A program made the translations under genes and the position numbers. Below the pieces are notes generated by a model. That model saw only the letters and a program-made list of their open reading frames with translations. It was not told the origin of the DNA and did no database searches. From Bacteroides intestinalis (GTDB taxonomy: Bacteria > Bacteroidota > Bacteroidia > Bacteroidales > Bacteroidaceae), in NCBI RefSeq assembly GCF_902364365.1, contig NZ_CABJDN010000002.1:434155-498154 (forward strand): 64,000 bases of DNA. Reading direction: 5' to 3'. Positions 27,833 through 36,750 of the stretch are shown here, in pieces. Within the stretch, counting starts at the first letter, position 1, and each line of letters begins with the position of its first letter.

Positions 27833-27866
27833 CAAAAAAAGAGAAGCAACTTACGTCACTCCTCTC
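27833..27866 (-). terminator. Terminator reading leftward after panC-panD
   Basis: On the minus strand AGAGGAG and CTTCTCT form a 7-bp stem (one G-U) followed by seven T. It may end the panC-panD transcript, whose stop lies 95 bases upstream. Confidence 0.7.
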
Positions 27867-27899
27867 AATATCTTCGTTCCCGAAACTAAATCAGGATTA
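27833..27899 (-). ncRNA. Candidate small RNA in the panD 3' region
   Basis: A TATCTTTG box on the minus strand (27906-27913), preceded 20 bases upstream by CTTG, lies between the panD stop and the terminator at 27833-27866. Transcription from it would give an RNA of about 67 bases with a terminator hairpin. No known RNA family was recognised. Confidence 0.3.
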
Positions 27900-27960
27900 C
27901 ATGGACAAAGATACGGAATCAAACAGCTAAAGTCAAGCTTTTCACCGTTTTTCTTCCCGT

Positions 27961-28314
27961 TTATTTCACCACTTTGTTCGTTGCCGGATCAGGGAAAATC
28001 ACCGACGGTTTGAAAGACTTGGCCTCTTCAAAGTCCATCAAAGCATACGACATAATAATGATGATATCATCCGGCTGCACCTTACGGGCTGCCGCACCAT
28101 TCAGACATATTTTGCCCGAACCACGTTCACCTTTAATAATATAGGTTTCAAAACGTTCGCCATTATTATTGTCGGCTATGTACACTTTTTCACCGGCAAT
28201 CATATTAGCTGCATCCAGCAAGTCCTCGTCAATCGTAATGCTTCCCATATAATTGAGGTTAGCTTCTGTGACACGAGCGCAATGGATTTTCGACTTCAGC
28301 ACTTCAATCATCAT
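27961..28314 (-). CDS. panD: Aspartate 1-decarboxylase precursor
   Basis: A 117-residue protein of normal PanD length. The self-processing site is present as YMGS (Gly24-Ser25 counting from the first Met), where cleavage generates the pyruvoyl cofactor. The adjacent [11 protein letters not shown] and a later [16 protein letters not shown] stretch (here VQPDD) fit the family. It makes beta-alanine from aspartate for pantothenate and CoA synthesis in the cytoplasm. It lies 27 bases after panC in a two-gene operon. Confidence 0.96.
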   Translation of the reverse strand: MMIEVLKSKIHCARVTEANLNYMGSITIDEDLLDAANMIAGEKVYIADNNNGERFETYIIKGERGSGKICLNGAAARKVQPDDIIIIMSYALMDFEEAKSFKPSVIFPDPATNKVVK

Positions 28315-28341
28315 AAGGTCTGATCTCTCTTTTTAGGTTTA

Positions 28342-29187
28342 TTACTCTTTATACTTAATATTGTCAATCAGGCGAACCTCACCACAGAATACTGTAATGC
28401 AACCTACAGCATACGCCGTATCTTCCCAATTGGCTATTTTCTGCAACGTGTTGCCATCCACCAGTTCGAAGTATTCCAGACGCAAACCGGGAGCGGCCGC
28501 AATTGCATCTTCCACAAACTTCTGAGTCTCAGCAACTGTATGAGAAGCTGCAAAGGTACGACTTTCAAATAATGTTTGCGATATTTTTAAAGCATTTTTG
28601 CGTTCTTCGGCAGATAAACGTGCATTACGACTACTCAGAGCCAGCCCATCCTCTTCACGTATAATAGGGCAACCCACTATTTCCAACGAATAATTCATCT
28701 GGCGCACCATCTCACGAATGATAGCCAACTGCTGGAAATCTTTCTCTCCGAAGTAAGCGCGATCCGGCTTCACTGCATCAAACAGCTTGCTCACAATCTG
28801 GCAAACACCATTGAAGTGTCCCGGACGAAAAGCACCTTCCATCACTGTATCCAGCGGTGCATAGCTAAACTGGCGCGTATCCGGTTCGGGATACATCTCC
28901 GCAACCGAAGGAGCGAATACAAACGCAGCACCGCAAGCTTCCAACAAAGCACAATCGGCATCCAGCGTACGGGGATATTTCTCTAAATCGTTCTTGTCGT
29001 TAAACTGTGTCGGGTTTACAAAAACACTCACTACCGCAGCATCATTCTCTGCAACACAACGTTTCACCAATGACGCATGACCGGCATGCAGGGCACCCAT
29101 TGTAGGCACCAATCCTACCTTTTTACCTTGGGCCCGTAAAGCCGAAAGTCCGGCCTGCAAGTCCTTGATAGTATGTACTATTTCCAT
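28342..29187 (-). CDS. panC: Pantothenate synthetase
   Basis: A 281-residue protein of normal length. It has the nucleotidyl-transferase motif [12 protein letters not shown] (HIGH type) at about 30-41 and [10 protein letters not shown] at about 147-156. It condenses pantoate with beta-alanine using ATP. The product of the following gene, panD, supplies the beta-alanine. It is divergent from the GT5-like gene at 29434. Confidence 0.97.
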   Translation of the reverse strand: MEIVHTIKDLQAGLSALRAQGKKVGLVPTMGALHAGHASLVKRCVAENDAAVVSVFVNPTQFNDKNDLEKYPRTLDADCALLEACGAAFVFAPSVAEMYPEPDTRQFSYAPLDTVMEGAFRPGHFNGVCQIVSKLFDAVKPDRAYFGEKDFQQLAIIREMVRQMNYSLEIVGCPIIREEDGLALSSRNARLSAEERKNALKISQTLFESRTFAASHTVAETQKFVEDAIAAAPGLRLEYFELVDGNTLQKIANWEDTAYAVGCITVFCGEVRLIDNIKYKE

Positions 29188-29374
29188 TTTTATAGGTTAT
29201 ATAATAACTTAGTTGTTCGCAAAAGCGGTGCAAAATAAACTATTATTTAGCATATAAAGAAGAAATATCGCAAATTAATGCAAAAGTTCTGCTTGATCAG
29301 CACTCTTCTTTGAGACAAAGCATCACTGATTAACAAGCAGTTAACAATTCATAAGGAATTATAGAGTCGCCTTA

Positions 29375-29408
29375 TTTGCTCAAGTGCCCGATTTTTTTTA
29401 TATCTTTG
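29375..29408 (+). promoter_or_regulatory. Promoter of the GT5-like / DUF4270 genes
   Basis: TTTG (29375-29378) and TATCTTTG (29401-29408) with a 22-base spacer. The box ends 25 bases before the ATG at 29434. Confidence 0.7.
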
Positions 29409-29433
29409 CAGAATAATTGAGAACATTGTTATT

Positions 29434-30258
29434 ATGACAAAGGCGAATAAGGTTTTATTTATTACCCAAGAGATTACTCCTTACGTACCAGAATCCGAAA
29501 TGTCCCTTGTAGGCAGAAACCTACCTCAAGCAATCCAGGAAAAAGGCAGAGAAATTAGAACATTCATGCCTAAATGGGGGAATATCAATGAGCGCAGAAA
29601 CCAATTGCACGAAGTGATACGCCTCTCCGGTATGAATCTGATTATTGACGATACCGACCACCCCCTTATTATTAAAGTTGCTTCCATTCAATCTGCCCGC
29701 ATGCAGGTATATTTCATCGACAACGATGATTATTTCCAGAATCGATTGCAGGCTGCTGATGAGAATGGCGTGGAATATGGAGACAATGACAGCCGTGCTA
29801 TATTCTATGCACGCGGTGTATTGGAAACGGTAAAGAAGTTACGCTGGTGCCCGGATATCATCCATTGTCATGGCTGGATGACCGCCTTAGCTCCTTTGTA
29901 TATCAAGAAAGCATATAAGGACGAGCCTTCATTCCGTGACGCTAAAGTAGTATTCTCCGTTTTTGAGGATGATTTCAAAGAATCATTCAATGCTGATTTT
30001 GTAAACAGATTGGTATTAAAAGGCGTTACTAAAAAAGATGTGGCTCATCTGAAAGCTCCCGTAGACTATGCTACGCTGTGTAAACTGGCTATCGATTATT
30101 CGGATGGAGTAATTCAGCAAAGTGAAAATGTTAACGAAGAGGTTATGGAATATGCCCGCCAAGCAGGAAAACCGATTTTAGAATATCAAACTCCCGAAAC
30201 CTTTGCTGATGCTTGTAACGAGTTCTACGACAAAGTGTGGGAAACAGAACAAAAATAA
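29434..30258 (+). CDS. Half-length glycogen/starch synthase-like protein (GT5 N-domain)
   Basis: A 274-residue protein resembling only the N-terminal Rossmann domain of GT5 glycogen synthases: KVLFITQEITPYVPES at the start, an EYGDNDSRAIFYARG block, and PDIIHCHGWMTALAPLYIK at about 141-159. The ADP-glucose-binding K-x-G-G-L of true synthases is replaced by SEMSLVG, and the C-terminal GT-B domain with its E-x7-E motif is missing (full enzymes have roughly 450-500 residues). Canonical glycogen synthase activity is therefore doubtful. It is 20 bases upstream of a DUF4270 lipoprotein gene and divergent from panC. Confidence 0.75.
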   Translation: MTKANKVLFITQEITPYVPESEMSLVGRNLPQAIQEKGREIRTFMPKWGNINERRNQLHEVIRLSGMNLIIDDTDHPLIIKVASIQSARMQVYFIDNDDYFQNRLQAADENGVEYGDNDSRAIFYARGVLETVKKLRWCPDIIHCHGWMTALAPLYIKKAYKDEPSFRDAKVVFSVFEDDFKESFNADFVNRLVLKGVTKKDVAHLKAPVDYATLCKLAIDYSDGVIQQSENVNEEVMEYARQAGKPILEYQTPETFADACNEFYDKVWETEQK

Positions 30259-30278
30259 ACAAGATAACAAAGAAAACT

Positions 30279-31826
30279 ATGAAAGTTAAGTACTTAGGAG
30301 CATTGCTTTTAGCAGCAACCCTTACTTTCTTTGGTTGCGATGACAATACCGGAACGTTAGGAATAGGAATGCTACCCGGATCTGACGGTATTAGCGCACA
30401 TACGACAACATTCGATGTGACTACACGTTCTGTGGTTGCTGATTCTGTATTTGCAAAAACCAGTACCGGATATGTAGGCCGTTTTACAGATCCTCAATTC
30501 GGATATTACGAAGCCAGCTTCCTGACGGAATTGAACTGTATAGATGACTTCAGTTTTCCTGAGAAGTATGATTTTGATAAGAAAACCGGTATTTTGACTG
30601 ATGATACAGTGGCAGGCGTACGTTTAGTTGTTTTCTATTCTACATGGTTCGGTGACTCTTTGAATGCCTGCCGTATGAGTGCATATGAATTGGACAAAAA
30701 ATTAGAGCGTAACCGTTATACCAATATCAAGCCGACAGATTATTATGACTGGCTGAATCCTACAAAGTCATTATTGGGTCGCAGAGCCTATACCGCTTAT
30801 GATACAAGCATAACGGATGAAGAAAGGAATGCAACCGATGATAATGGTAACAAAACGTACTATCCAAGTGTTATTTTCACACTCGATAAGGACAAATTTG
30901 GTAATGATTGGATTGACCTTTGCCAGAGTCATCCCGAATATTTTAAGAACTCCGATGCTTTCATCGAAAATGTGTTCAAAGGTGTATACATAAAAAGCGA
31001 TTATGGAGACGGAACGGTACTCTACGTAGACCGCGTCGACTTACAAATGAAATATCAGTATTATGTATTGAATGATACTACCAAAGTACCTCGTAAACGT
31101 AAACAGGCAGGTTTCGAAGGTCAGGACTCTACTGCTTACAGATGGCAGACTGAATTTGCTTCTACAAAAGAAGTTATTCAAGCTAATCAATTCCTCAATT
31201 CTGATAAAATAGCAGAGCTTGCCAAGATAGAAGATTGGACATACATCAAATCTCCTGCCGGAATTTTCACAGAAGCAATTTTACCATATGACGAAATCTA
31301 TGAAAAGTTATCTAATGATACGCTTAATGCCGTAAAACTGACTTTCACTAATTACAATGAAAAAAGTGATTATGAATTCAGCATGAGCGCTCCAAGTGAG
31401 GTTTTATTGTTACGTAAAGTAGATTTCAAGAGTTTCTTTGAAGAGAACAAGTTACCGGACAATGTCACTTCCTTTACAGTGGCACATAATAATGTAACAA
31501 CTAACCAATATACATTTAATAATATTGCCCGTTTGGTAACAACCTGCATCAAAGGAAAGGATGCCGCAAAGAAAAAAGCAAAAGAAGAAGCTGGCAGTGC
31601 CTGGACTGATGAGAAGGATAAACAATGGGAAGAAGACTGGAAAACAGTATACCTGATCCCTGTTACAATCAGTTACGATACAAGTAACAACACTAAAACA
31701 ATGACTGGTATCCAGAATGACTTGAGGCCAGGATATGCCAAACTGAAAGGTGGCCCTAAAAAAGTGAATGGGGAACTTGAGAATCCACTAAAATTGGAAG
31801 TAACTTATACCACATTTAATAAATAA
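30279..31826 (+). CDS. DUF4270 lipoprotein
   Basis: Starting at the ATG at 30279 (MKVKYLGALLL) the protein has 515 residues, with lipobox FFGC followed by DDN. It contains the DUF4270 beginning (TGTLGIGMLPGSDGISAHTTTFDVTTRSV) and many beta-strands. The family is widespread in Bacteroidota and its function is unknown. An in-frame upstream extension to 30237 overlaps the previous gene and lacks a signal peptide, so it is rejected. The gene ends at a strong terminator. Confidence 0.85.
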   Translation: MKVKYLGALLLAATLTFFGCDDNTGTLGIGMLPGSDGISAHTTTFDVTTRSVVADSVFAKTSTGYVGRFTDPQFGYYEASFLTELNCIDDFSFPEKYDFDKKTGILTDDTVAGVRLVVFYSTWFGDSLNACRMSAYELDKKLERNRYTNIKPTDYYDWLNPTKSLLGRRAYTAYDTSITDEERNATDDNGNKTYYPSVIFTLDKDKFGNDWIDLCQSHPEYFKNSDAFIENVFKGVYIKSDYGDGTVLYVDRVDLQMKYQYYVLNDTTKVPRKRKQAGFEGQDSTAYRWQTEFASTKEVIQANQFLNSDKIAELAKIEDWTYIKSPAGIFTEAILPYDEIYEKLSNDTLNAVKLTFTNYNEKSDYEFSMSAPSEVLLLRKVDFKSFFEENKLPDNVTSFTVAHNNVTTNQYTFNNIARLVTTCIKGKDAAKKKAKEEAGSAWTDEKDKQWEEDWKTVYLIPVTISYDTSNNTKTMTGIQNDLRPGYAKLKGGPKKVNGELENPLKLEVTYTTFNK

Positions 31827-31851
31827 ACTTTTCCTAAGAAGTAAAGGTACA

Positions 31852-31890
31852 AAAAAGCCTTCCGTTCAAACGAATGGAAGGCTTTTTTTA
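31852..31890. terminator. Bidirectional terminator
   Basis: AAAAAGCCTTCCGTTC and GAATGGAAGGCTTTTTT form a long stem with T-runs in both directions. It separates the convergent DUF4270 and GH57-like genes. Confidence 0.92.
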
Positions 31891-31912
31891 TTGATATACT
31901 CTAAAGTAGTAA

Positions 31913-33313
31913 CTACTTAGTAACTTCTTTCTTAGTCACTTTCTTTGCAGCGGGTTTCTTTGCTGCCGGGGCTTTAGCTTTAGCTGCTGTTGCTTTGACA
32001 GCCTTTGCCGGATCAGCCTTCCCTTTTTCCAATTTCGTCTGTAATTGCTCTAATTCTTTATGCAATTCATCTATTTCATCACCTTGGTTCTTAATAGTCG
32101 TCAACAAAGCATTCAGTTCCTCATTGTCTATATCCATTGGATAAAGCGACTCTACCCGTTTGATGAAATCACCCAAGACATTCATGTAGTTGGTAAAAGC
32201 ATCATACGGAGATTCATAAATACCCCTATTCAAGCCCACACCACTATTTTTCGTAGTCATAAAGCGGAAGTTATTACTTGCCTGCAAATAATCCCAATCC
32301 TGCTTGATACGACGGTCATCAGACAAATGGATACGTTCAGCAATGCTATATAGCTTATTGAAAGCCTCGCGTTGCATACTGTTACCCAGCCAGCAACTGG
32401 TATCTCTTTCCTCATCGACCCAAGACATAGGATATGGCACATCCAGTTGGGATACCGATTTCAGTTTACTGATAATCTCTGTTGGTGTAGAGAATGTAAT
32501 GCCTTTATCTTTTGCACAAACAGGCAACGCCTTCAGGAATTCCAAGATATTGGATGAAAGTGGCTGGGACATCCCCAAAGCACTCAGTTCCATAAAGATA
32601 TTGATAACCTGTTCTTCCTGCGGCAAAGCATCAATCCAGCCAATATATTTATCTGCAAACAACGGATACTCACTCCATTCCGAATTAGAAAAACGCAAAC
32701 TTATGTCATCTGAAAGTTTAAAATCACGCAGCAACAATTTCAGGTTGGGATTATGACTGCAATGATATACATAGTGCGGGCTCTTCCAGCCCAAAATATG
32801 TTTAGCACCTTCAGTCAACATACCTTTAAAGCCCATACTTGCTACCAGTCCTCCTATTTCATCAGAGTAAATCAAGCTGGAGTTACGGAATACCTTCGGT
32901 GACTTACCGAACATTTGCTTCATCTTAGCGCACTGACGCTTTACTTCTTCTTTAAAACAATCCTCGTTTGCCAAAGAAGAAAGCCCATGAGAATAAGGCT
33001 CAGCAAGGAATTCACAACATCCCGTGTCATTCAACTGATGTAGCAGATCAATGACAGCCGGTGCATGGATTTCCAACTGTTCCAAAGCCACACCGGAAAT
33101 AGATAAAGCTACCTTAAATGCACCTCCGGAGTTCTTTGCCATGTCAATGAGCGCACTCAATGCAGGAATATAGGAACGTTCGGCAACTTCGTTGATACTA
33201 TATTCGTTGGCATAATCATCATAGTAATAATGATTCGTACCTATATCAAAGAAACGATAGCGTTTCAGGTGAATGATTTGATGAATCTCAAAATAAAGAC
33301 AGATGGTTCTCAT
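31913..33313 (-). CDS. GH57 alpha-amylase-like protein, probably inactive, with basic tail
   Basis: A 466-residue protein with GH57 regions: FEIHQIIHL near the N-terminus, EFLAEPYSHG, FRNSSLIYSDEIG and NIFMELSALG. In active GH57 alpha-amylases, as I recall, the third region reads FRNTELIY with the nucleophile Glu and the fourth reads FMDYETFG with the catalytic Asp. Here both positions are changed (Glu to Ser, Asp to Glu), matching the described Bacteroides group of alpha-amylase-like GH57 proteins. The last 35-40 residues are Lys/Ala-rich (AAKAKAPAAKKPAAKK), like a histone H1 tail, after a short coiled coil. No signal peptide is seen, so it is cytoplasmic. It is the third gene of the glycogen operon and may be a glycogen-binding protein (inference). 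Confidence 0.85.
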   Translation of the reverse strand: MRTICLYFEIHQIIHLKRYRFFDIGTNHYYYDDYANEYSINEVAERSYIPALSALIDMAKNSGGAFKVALSISGVALEQLEIHAPAVIDLLHQLNDTGCCEFLAEPYSHGLSSLANEDCFKEEVKRQCAKMKQMFGKSPKVFRNSSLIYSDEIGGLVASMGFKGMLTEGAKHILGWKSPHYVYHCSHNPNLKLLLRDFKLSDDISLRFSNSEWSEYPLFADKYIGWIDALPQEEQVINIFMELSALGMSQPLSSNILEFLKALPVCAKDKGITFSTPTEIISKLKSVSQLDVPYPMSWVDEERDTSCWLGNSMQREAFNKLYSIAERIHLSDDRRIKQDWDYLQASNNFRFMTTKNSGVGLNRGIYESPYDAFTNYMNVLGDFIKRVESLYPMDIDNEELNALLTTIKNQGDEIDELHKELEQLQTKLEKGKADPAKAVKATAAKAKAPAAKKPAAKKVTKKEVTK

Positions 33314-33331
33314 ATCTATATTGTTTTATTG

Positions 33332-34603
33332 TTATCTATTATATTGTTTAATGACCTCTTCATAGATGCGGCGCACTTTCAATCCTACATCTTCCCACTT
33401 AATGGCATCCACTTCCTTCTTACCTTCGTCACGCAAGTATTCATAAAGCGCAGGATAAGTACAGATAGCGTAGATAGCATCTGCCATAGCGTGGATATCC
33501 CAATAATCGGTCTTAATACATTTCTCTAAAATCTCGGCACAACCAGATTGTTTAGAGATAATGGTAGGTACACTACATTGCATAGCTTCCAAAGGAGAAA
33601 TACCAAATGGTTCCGAAACAGAGGGCATGATGTACACATCACTTGCCTTCAGCATTTCATACACTTGGCTTCCTTTCATGAAACCGGGGAAATGGAAGCG
33701 GTCGGCAATACCGCGTTCAGCTACCAAACGAATCATCTGGTTCATCATATCACCATTGCCCGCCATTACGAAACGGATATTACGAGTACGGTGCAATACC
33801 ATTGCAGCAGCTTCTACGAAATACTCAGGTCCTTTTTGCATCGTGATACGGCCTAAGAAAGTCACCACCTTTTCATTCGGTTTCTTCTGCGGTACAATAT
33901 CCTGTATTTCCTGCGGAAGTGGAGAAACTGCATTATGCACGGTAGATACCTTGCGTGGATCCTGGAAATACTTATGAATAACCGTTTGACGAGTCAGCTC
34001 GCTTACACACATAATGTGATCGGCATGATCCATTCCATTCTTCTCAATGGCATACACAGTGGGATTCACATTACCACGGCTACGGTCGAAGTCAGTGGCA
34101 TGAACATGGATTACCAACGGTTTGCCTGATACCTGTTTGGCATGAATACCTGCAGGATACGTCAACCAGTCGTGTGAGTGGATGATCTCAAACTCCTGTT
34201 GACGTGCCACCACACCGGCCACAATAGAATAGTTATTGATCTCTTCGTGTAAGTTGGCCGGATAACGGCCGGAAAACTCGATACAACCGAGATCATTGGT
34301 ATGCAAATAATTGAAATCGGCATAAATATGATCACGTAAATCATAATAGAGCTGGGGATTCATATAAGAACCTACACGTCCCTGAACATAATCCCAGTTT
34401 ACATCACGCCACACTACAGGAGTGCTATTCATGCCTATGATACGCAAGAAGCTCTGGTCTTCATCGCCCCACGGCTTTGGAATACAGAAAGTAATTTCCA
34501 TATCTTCCTGCTGGGACATTCCCTTCGTCAGACCGTAGCTGGCAGTTCCCAAGCCACCTAAGATATGCGGGGGGAACTCCCATCCAAACATTAAAACTTT
34601 CAT
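33332..34603 (-). CDS. GT4-family glycosyltransferase (glycogen synthase-like)
   Basis: A 423-residue GT-B glycosyltransferase. The N-terminal domain begins MKVLMFGWEFPPHILGGLGTA and contains EIIHSHDWLTYPAG. The C-terminal domain has VVTFLGRITMQKGPEYFVEA and the E-x7-E motif EPFGISPLE at about 334-342. It probably elongates alpha-1,4-glucan (glycogen) from a nucleotide glucose donor. It lies between the debranching enzyme and the GH57-like gene with gaps of 14 and 18 bases. Confidence 0.88.
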   Translation of the reverse strand: MKVLMFGWEFPPHILGGLGTASYGLTKGMSQQEDMEITFCIPKPWGDEDQSFLRIIGMNSTPVVWRDVNWDYVQGRVGSYMNPQLYYDLRDHIYADFNYLHTNDLGCIEFSGRYPANLHEEINNYSIVAGVVARQQEFEIIHSHDWLTYPAGIHAKQVSGKPLVIHVHATDFDRSRGNVNPTVYAIEKNGMDHADHIMCVSELTRQTVIHKYFQDPRKVSTVHNAVSPLPQEIQDIVPQKKPNEKVVTFLGRITMQKGPEYFVEAAAMVLHRTRNIRFVMAGNGDMMNQMIRLVAERGIADRFHFPGFMKGSQVYEMLKASDVYIMPSVSEPFGISPLEAMQCSVPTIISKQSGCAEILEKCIKTDYWDIHAMADAIYAICTYPALYEYLRDEGKKEVDAIKWEDVGLKVRRIYEEVIKQYNR

Positions 34604-34617
34604 TTTCGTTCCTCCTC

Positions 34618-36558
34618 TTATAAATTATACTTAGACAACAATTTCAAGATGCGCAGTATTTCAGCCACATTCATGGCAAAAGATACTGCACCACGACCTC
34701 TGAACGGTGGATTACCATCAAAGAGCTCGGGGAGCGAACCAATACAATGACTCGTCATCTCATCTTCAAAACCAATCAGATAACGCTCTACGAATGATAC
34801 ACCGCTCATCTTGTAAATACGCAGGTATGCCTCCATATAGAAACCCATAAGCCAAGGCCAGGCTGTACCCTGGTGATAAGCATAATCTCTCTGAATCTGA
34901 GGACCGACATAATTAGGATTGTATCCCCCACTCTTCGGACTGAGAGTACGCAGACCTTTTGGAGTAAGCAACTCTTTCGTCACAATATCAAGCACTTGTT
35001 TTTTCTGTGCCCGGTCCAGCGGAGAATAATCGAAGGCAACGGTAAATATCATATTGGGACGGACGCTCCAGTCCATCATAAATCCATCTACATAATCGAA
35101 CAGATAACCGCTTTCATTACGGAATATTTCTACAAAGGACTTCCCGGTTATTTCAGCCTGGGCATCCAATTCATCTGCCAGATGGACATTACCAACTTCA
35201 CGAACCAAGTCGGCTATGAAGCGAAGTGCATTATACCACAAAGAGTTCACTTCCACAATGTATCCCGTACGTGGTGTTACCGGACGACCATTTACCGTAG
35301 AATTCATCCAGGTAATAGCTTTCTCTGTTCCGTTGGCATATAGCAGACCATTTTCATGCAGGAAAAGATTATCATGCTTACGGCTACGGATGTAATCCAT
35401 GATATCCTCCAGCAAACGACCATATTTCTGGCGACATTGTTCACGAGAAGTTTCTTTGGCATATTGTTGCAATGCCCATATAGCCCATAACAACACATCG
35501 GGATCTTCCATTTCGTAGATCTTATAGCTGGCGGGCTCACCATTGATAAACTCACGTATAGCCTTTTCAGCAGTCACCATAACATCTTCGAACTCATTCT
35601 GTTCATCTACTGCCAAAGTCAGTCCGGGCAAAGATATGAACAGGTCGCGGGCACGGCACTTGAACCAGGGATACCCGGCCAGTACATAGTGATCAGTTCC
35701 CTGCTTGTTATGGAACTGATGTGCCGAATTCTGCAGACAGTGATAGAAACTGTCGCGCGGCGTACGATCTTCCACCTCCGCTTCAAATGTCTGTTTCAAT
35801 TTACGCGGGGAAATCTCAGAGATACCGGCAGAGAAAACAATACTCTCACCTTTCTTTATATCCACTTCGAAATATCCGGGAACATACAGGTCTTCATTGA
35901 AGTCATAACCACGTTCTTGTTCTTTAGGATACTCAATGCCACGATACCAGTCCGGCTGGTAGTGAAACTCATTTTTCTTATTCAGTTGCATGAAGAGCTC
36001 GGGATAGCCGGGATACATACAAGTTTTTATACCATTTTCTATCAACTGGTAGTCGCGGTTTGCCTGTGGATTTTCGTGCGTATATTCACGCACACTACGA
36101 AACGCCAGAAAAGGTCGGAAACGAAGTGTGGTTGCCGAATGGGCATCTACCAAGGTATAACGAATTAAAATTCTGTTTTCGTGGTGTACAAAGATCTTTT
36201 CTTTGCGAAGAATAACTCCTCCTACACGGTAAGTTGTCGCCGGGATATGTTCGCAATCAAATTCGCGGATATACTTATGTCCATTCGGACTAAAGTGGTT
36301 TCCTTGATATTTATGCAGCCCCAGGTTAAACTCCGCACCGTGCTGAATTACCGTTTCATCCAAAGAAGACAGCAGCACATGATTTTCATCGTCGAGATTG
36401 GGGACGGGAATCACCAATAGTCCGTGATATTTGCGTGTGTTACAATCTACAATCGTTGTACAATGATAGGCTCCTGATTTATTTGTCCGAAGTATCTCCC
36501 TTGGTAAAGATTCTTCCAGATTGATCATCAGAGTCTTGTCAAATCGTAAATAACTCAT
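34618..36558 (-). CDS. Glycogen debranching enzyme (amylo-alpha-1,6-glucosidase type)
   Basis: A 646-residue protein with the GDE N-terminal sugar-binding domain (ILRTNKSGAYHCTT, RKYHGLLV at about 25-50) and a C-terminal (alpha/alpha)6 glucosidase domain (about 280-640). Substrate-site motifs are TWMNSTVNGRPVTPR, EVNSLWYNALRF, HQGTAWPWLMGF and LPELFDG with the likely base Glu. The usual TWMD motif of this family reads TWMN here. It hydrolyses alpha-1,6 branch points in cytoplasmic glycogen. It is the first gene of the glycogen operon. Confidence 0.88.
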   Translation of the reverse strand: MSYLRFDKTLMINLEESLPREILRTNKSGAYHCTTIVDCNTRKYHGLLVIPVPNLDDENHVLLSSLDETVIQHGAEFNLGLHKYQGNHFSPNGHKYIREFDCEHIPATTYRVGGVILRKEKIFVHHENRILIRYTLVDAHSATTLRFRPFLAFRSVREYTHENPQANRDYQLIENGIKTCMYPGYPELFMQLNKKNEFHYQPDWYRGIEYPKEQERGYDFNEDLYVPGYFEVDIKKGESIVFSAGISEISPRKLKQTFEAEVEDRTPRDSFYHCLQNSAHQFHNKQGTDHYVLAGYPWFKCRARDLFISLPGLTLAVDEQNEFEDVMVTAEKAIREFINGEPASYKIYEMEDPDVLLWAIWALQQYAKETSREQCRQKYGRLLEDIMDYIRSRKHDNLFLHENGLLYANGTEKAITWMNSTVNGRPVTPRTGYIVEVNSLWYNALRFIADLVREVGNVHLADELDAQAEITGKSFVEIFRNESGYLFDYVDGFMMDWSVRPNMIFTVAFDYSPLDRAQKKQVLDIVTKELLTPKGLRTLSPKSGGYNPNYVGPQIQRDYAYHQGTAWPWLMGFYMEAYLRIYKMSGVSFVERYLIGFEDEMTSHCIGSLPELFDGNPPFRGRGAVSFAMNVAEILRILKLLSKYNL

Positions 36559-36590
36559 AGTTGTGCATTATTTAAAGGTTAATTGTTCAG

Positions 36591-36641
36591 GCATCATGCT
36601 CCATACCTCGCCTACTATATTTACGGGTATGGTAGTGATGC
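36591..36641 (-). promoter_or_regulatory. Hairpin at the 5' end of the glycogen operon mRNA
   Basis: GCATCA, CCATACC, an 18-base loop, GGTATGG and TGATGC form a two-part stem. It begins at about the predicted transcription start and could be an mRNA-stabilising or regulatory structure, or an operator. Confidence 0.5.
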
Positions 36642-36642
36642 C

Positions 36643-36672
36643 CAAAAATACAAATTAAAGACAATACGCAAA
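36643..36672 (-). promoter_or_regulatory. Promoter of the glycogen operon
   Basis: On the minus strand TTTG (36672-36669), an 18-base spacer and TATTTTTG (36650-36643) match the Bacteroides consensus. The leader to the ATG at 36558 is about 78 bases. Confidence 0.7.
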
Positions 36673-36750
36673 ATAAAAAGTTCATTTATTTTCGTTTTTT
36701 ACTTAAATATTCGTAGCATTGTACCAAAATAACAGAAACCTGTACGAAAC

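Noticed and set aside
27614..27889. 91-codon plus-strand reading frame after the flavoprotein gene
   Set aside because: It runs through a terminator and a 22-bp repeat whose period is not a multiple of three, and its translation resembles no known family.
30237..30278. Upstream start for the DUF4270 gene
   Set aside because: It overlaps the previous gene and would hide the lipoprotein signal, which begins at the ATG at 30279.
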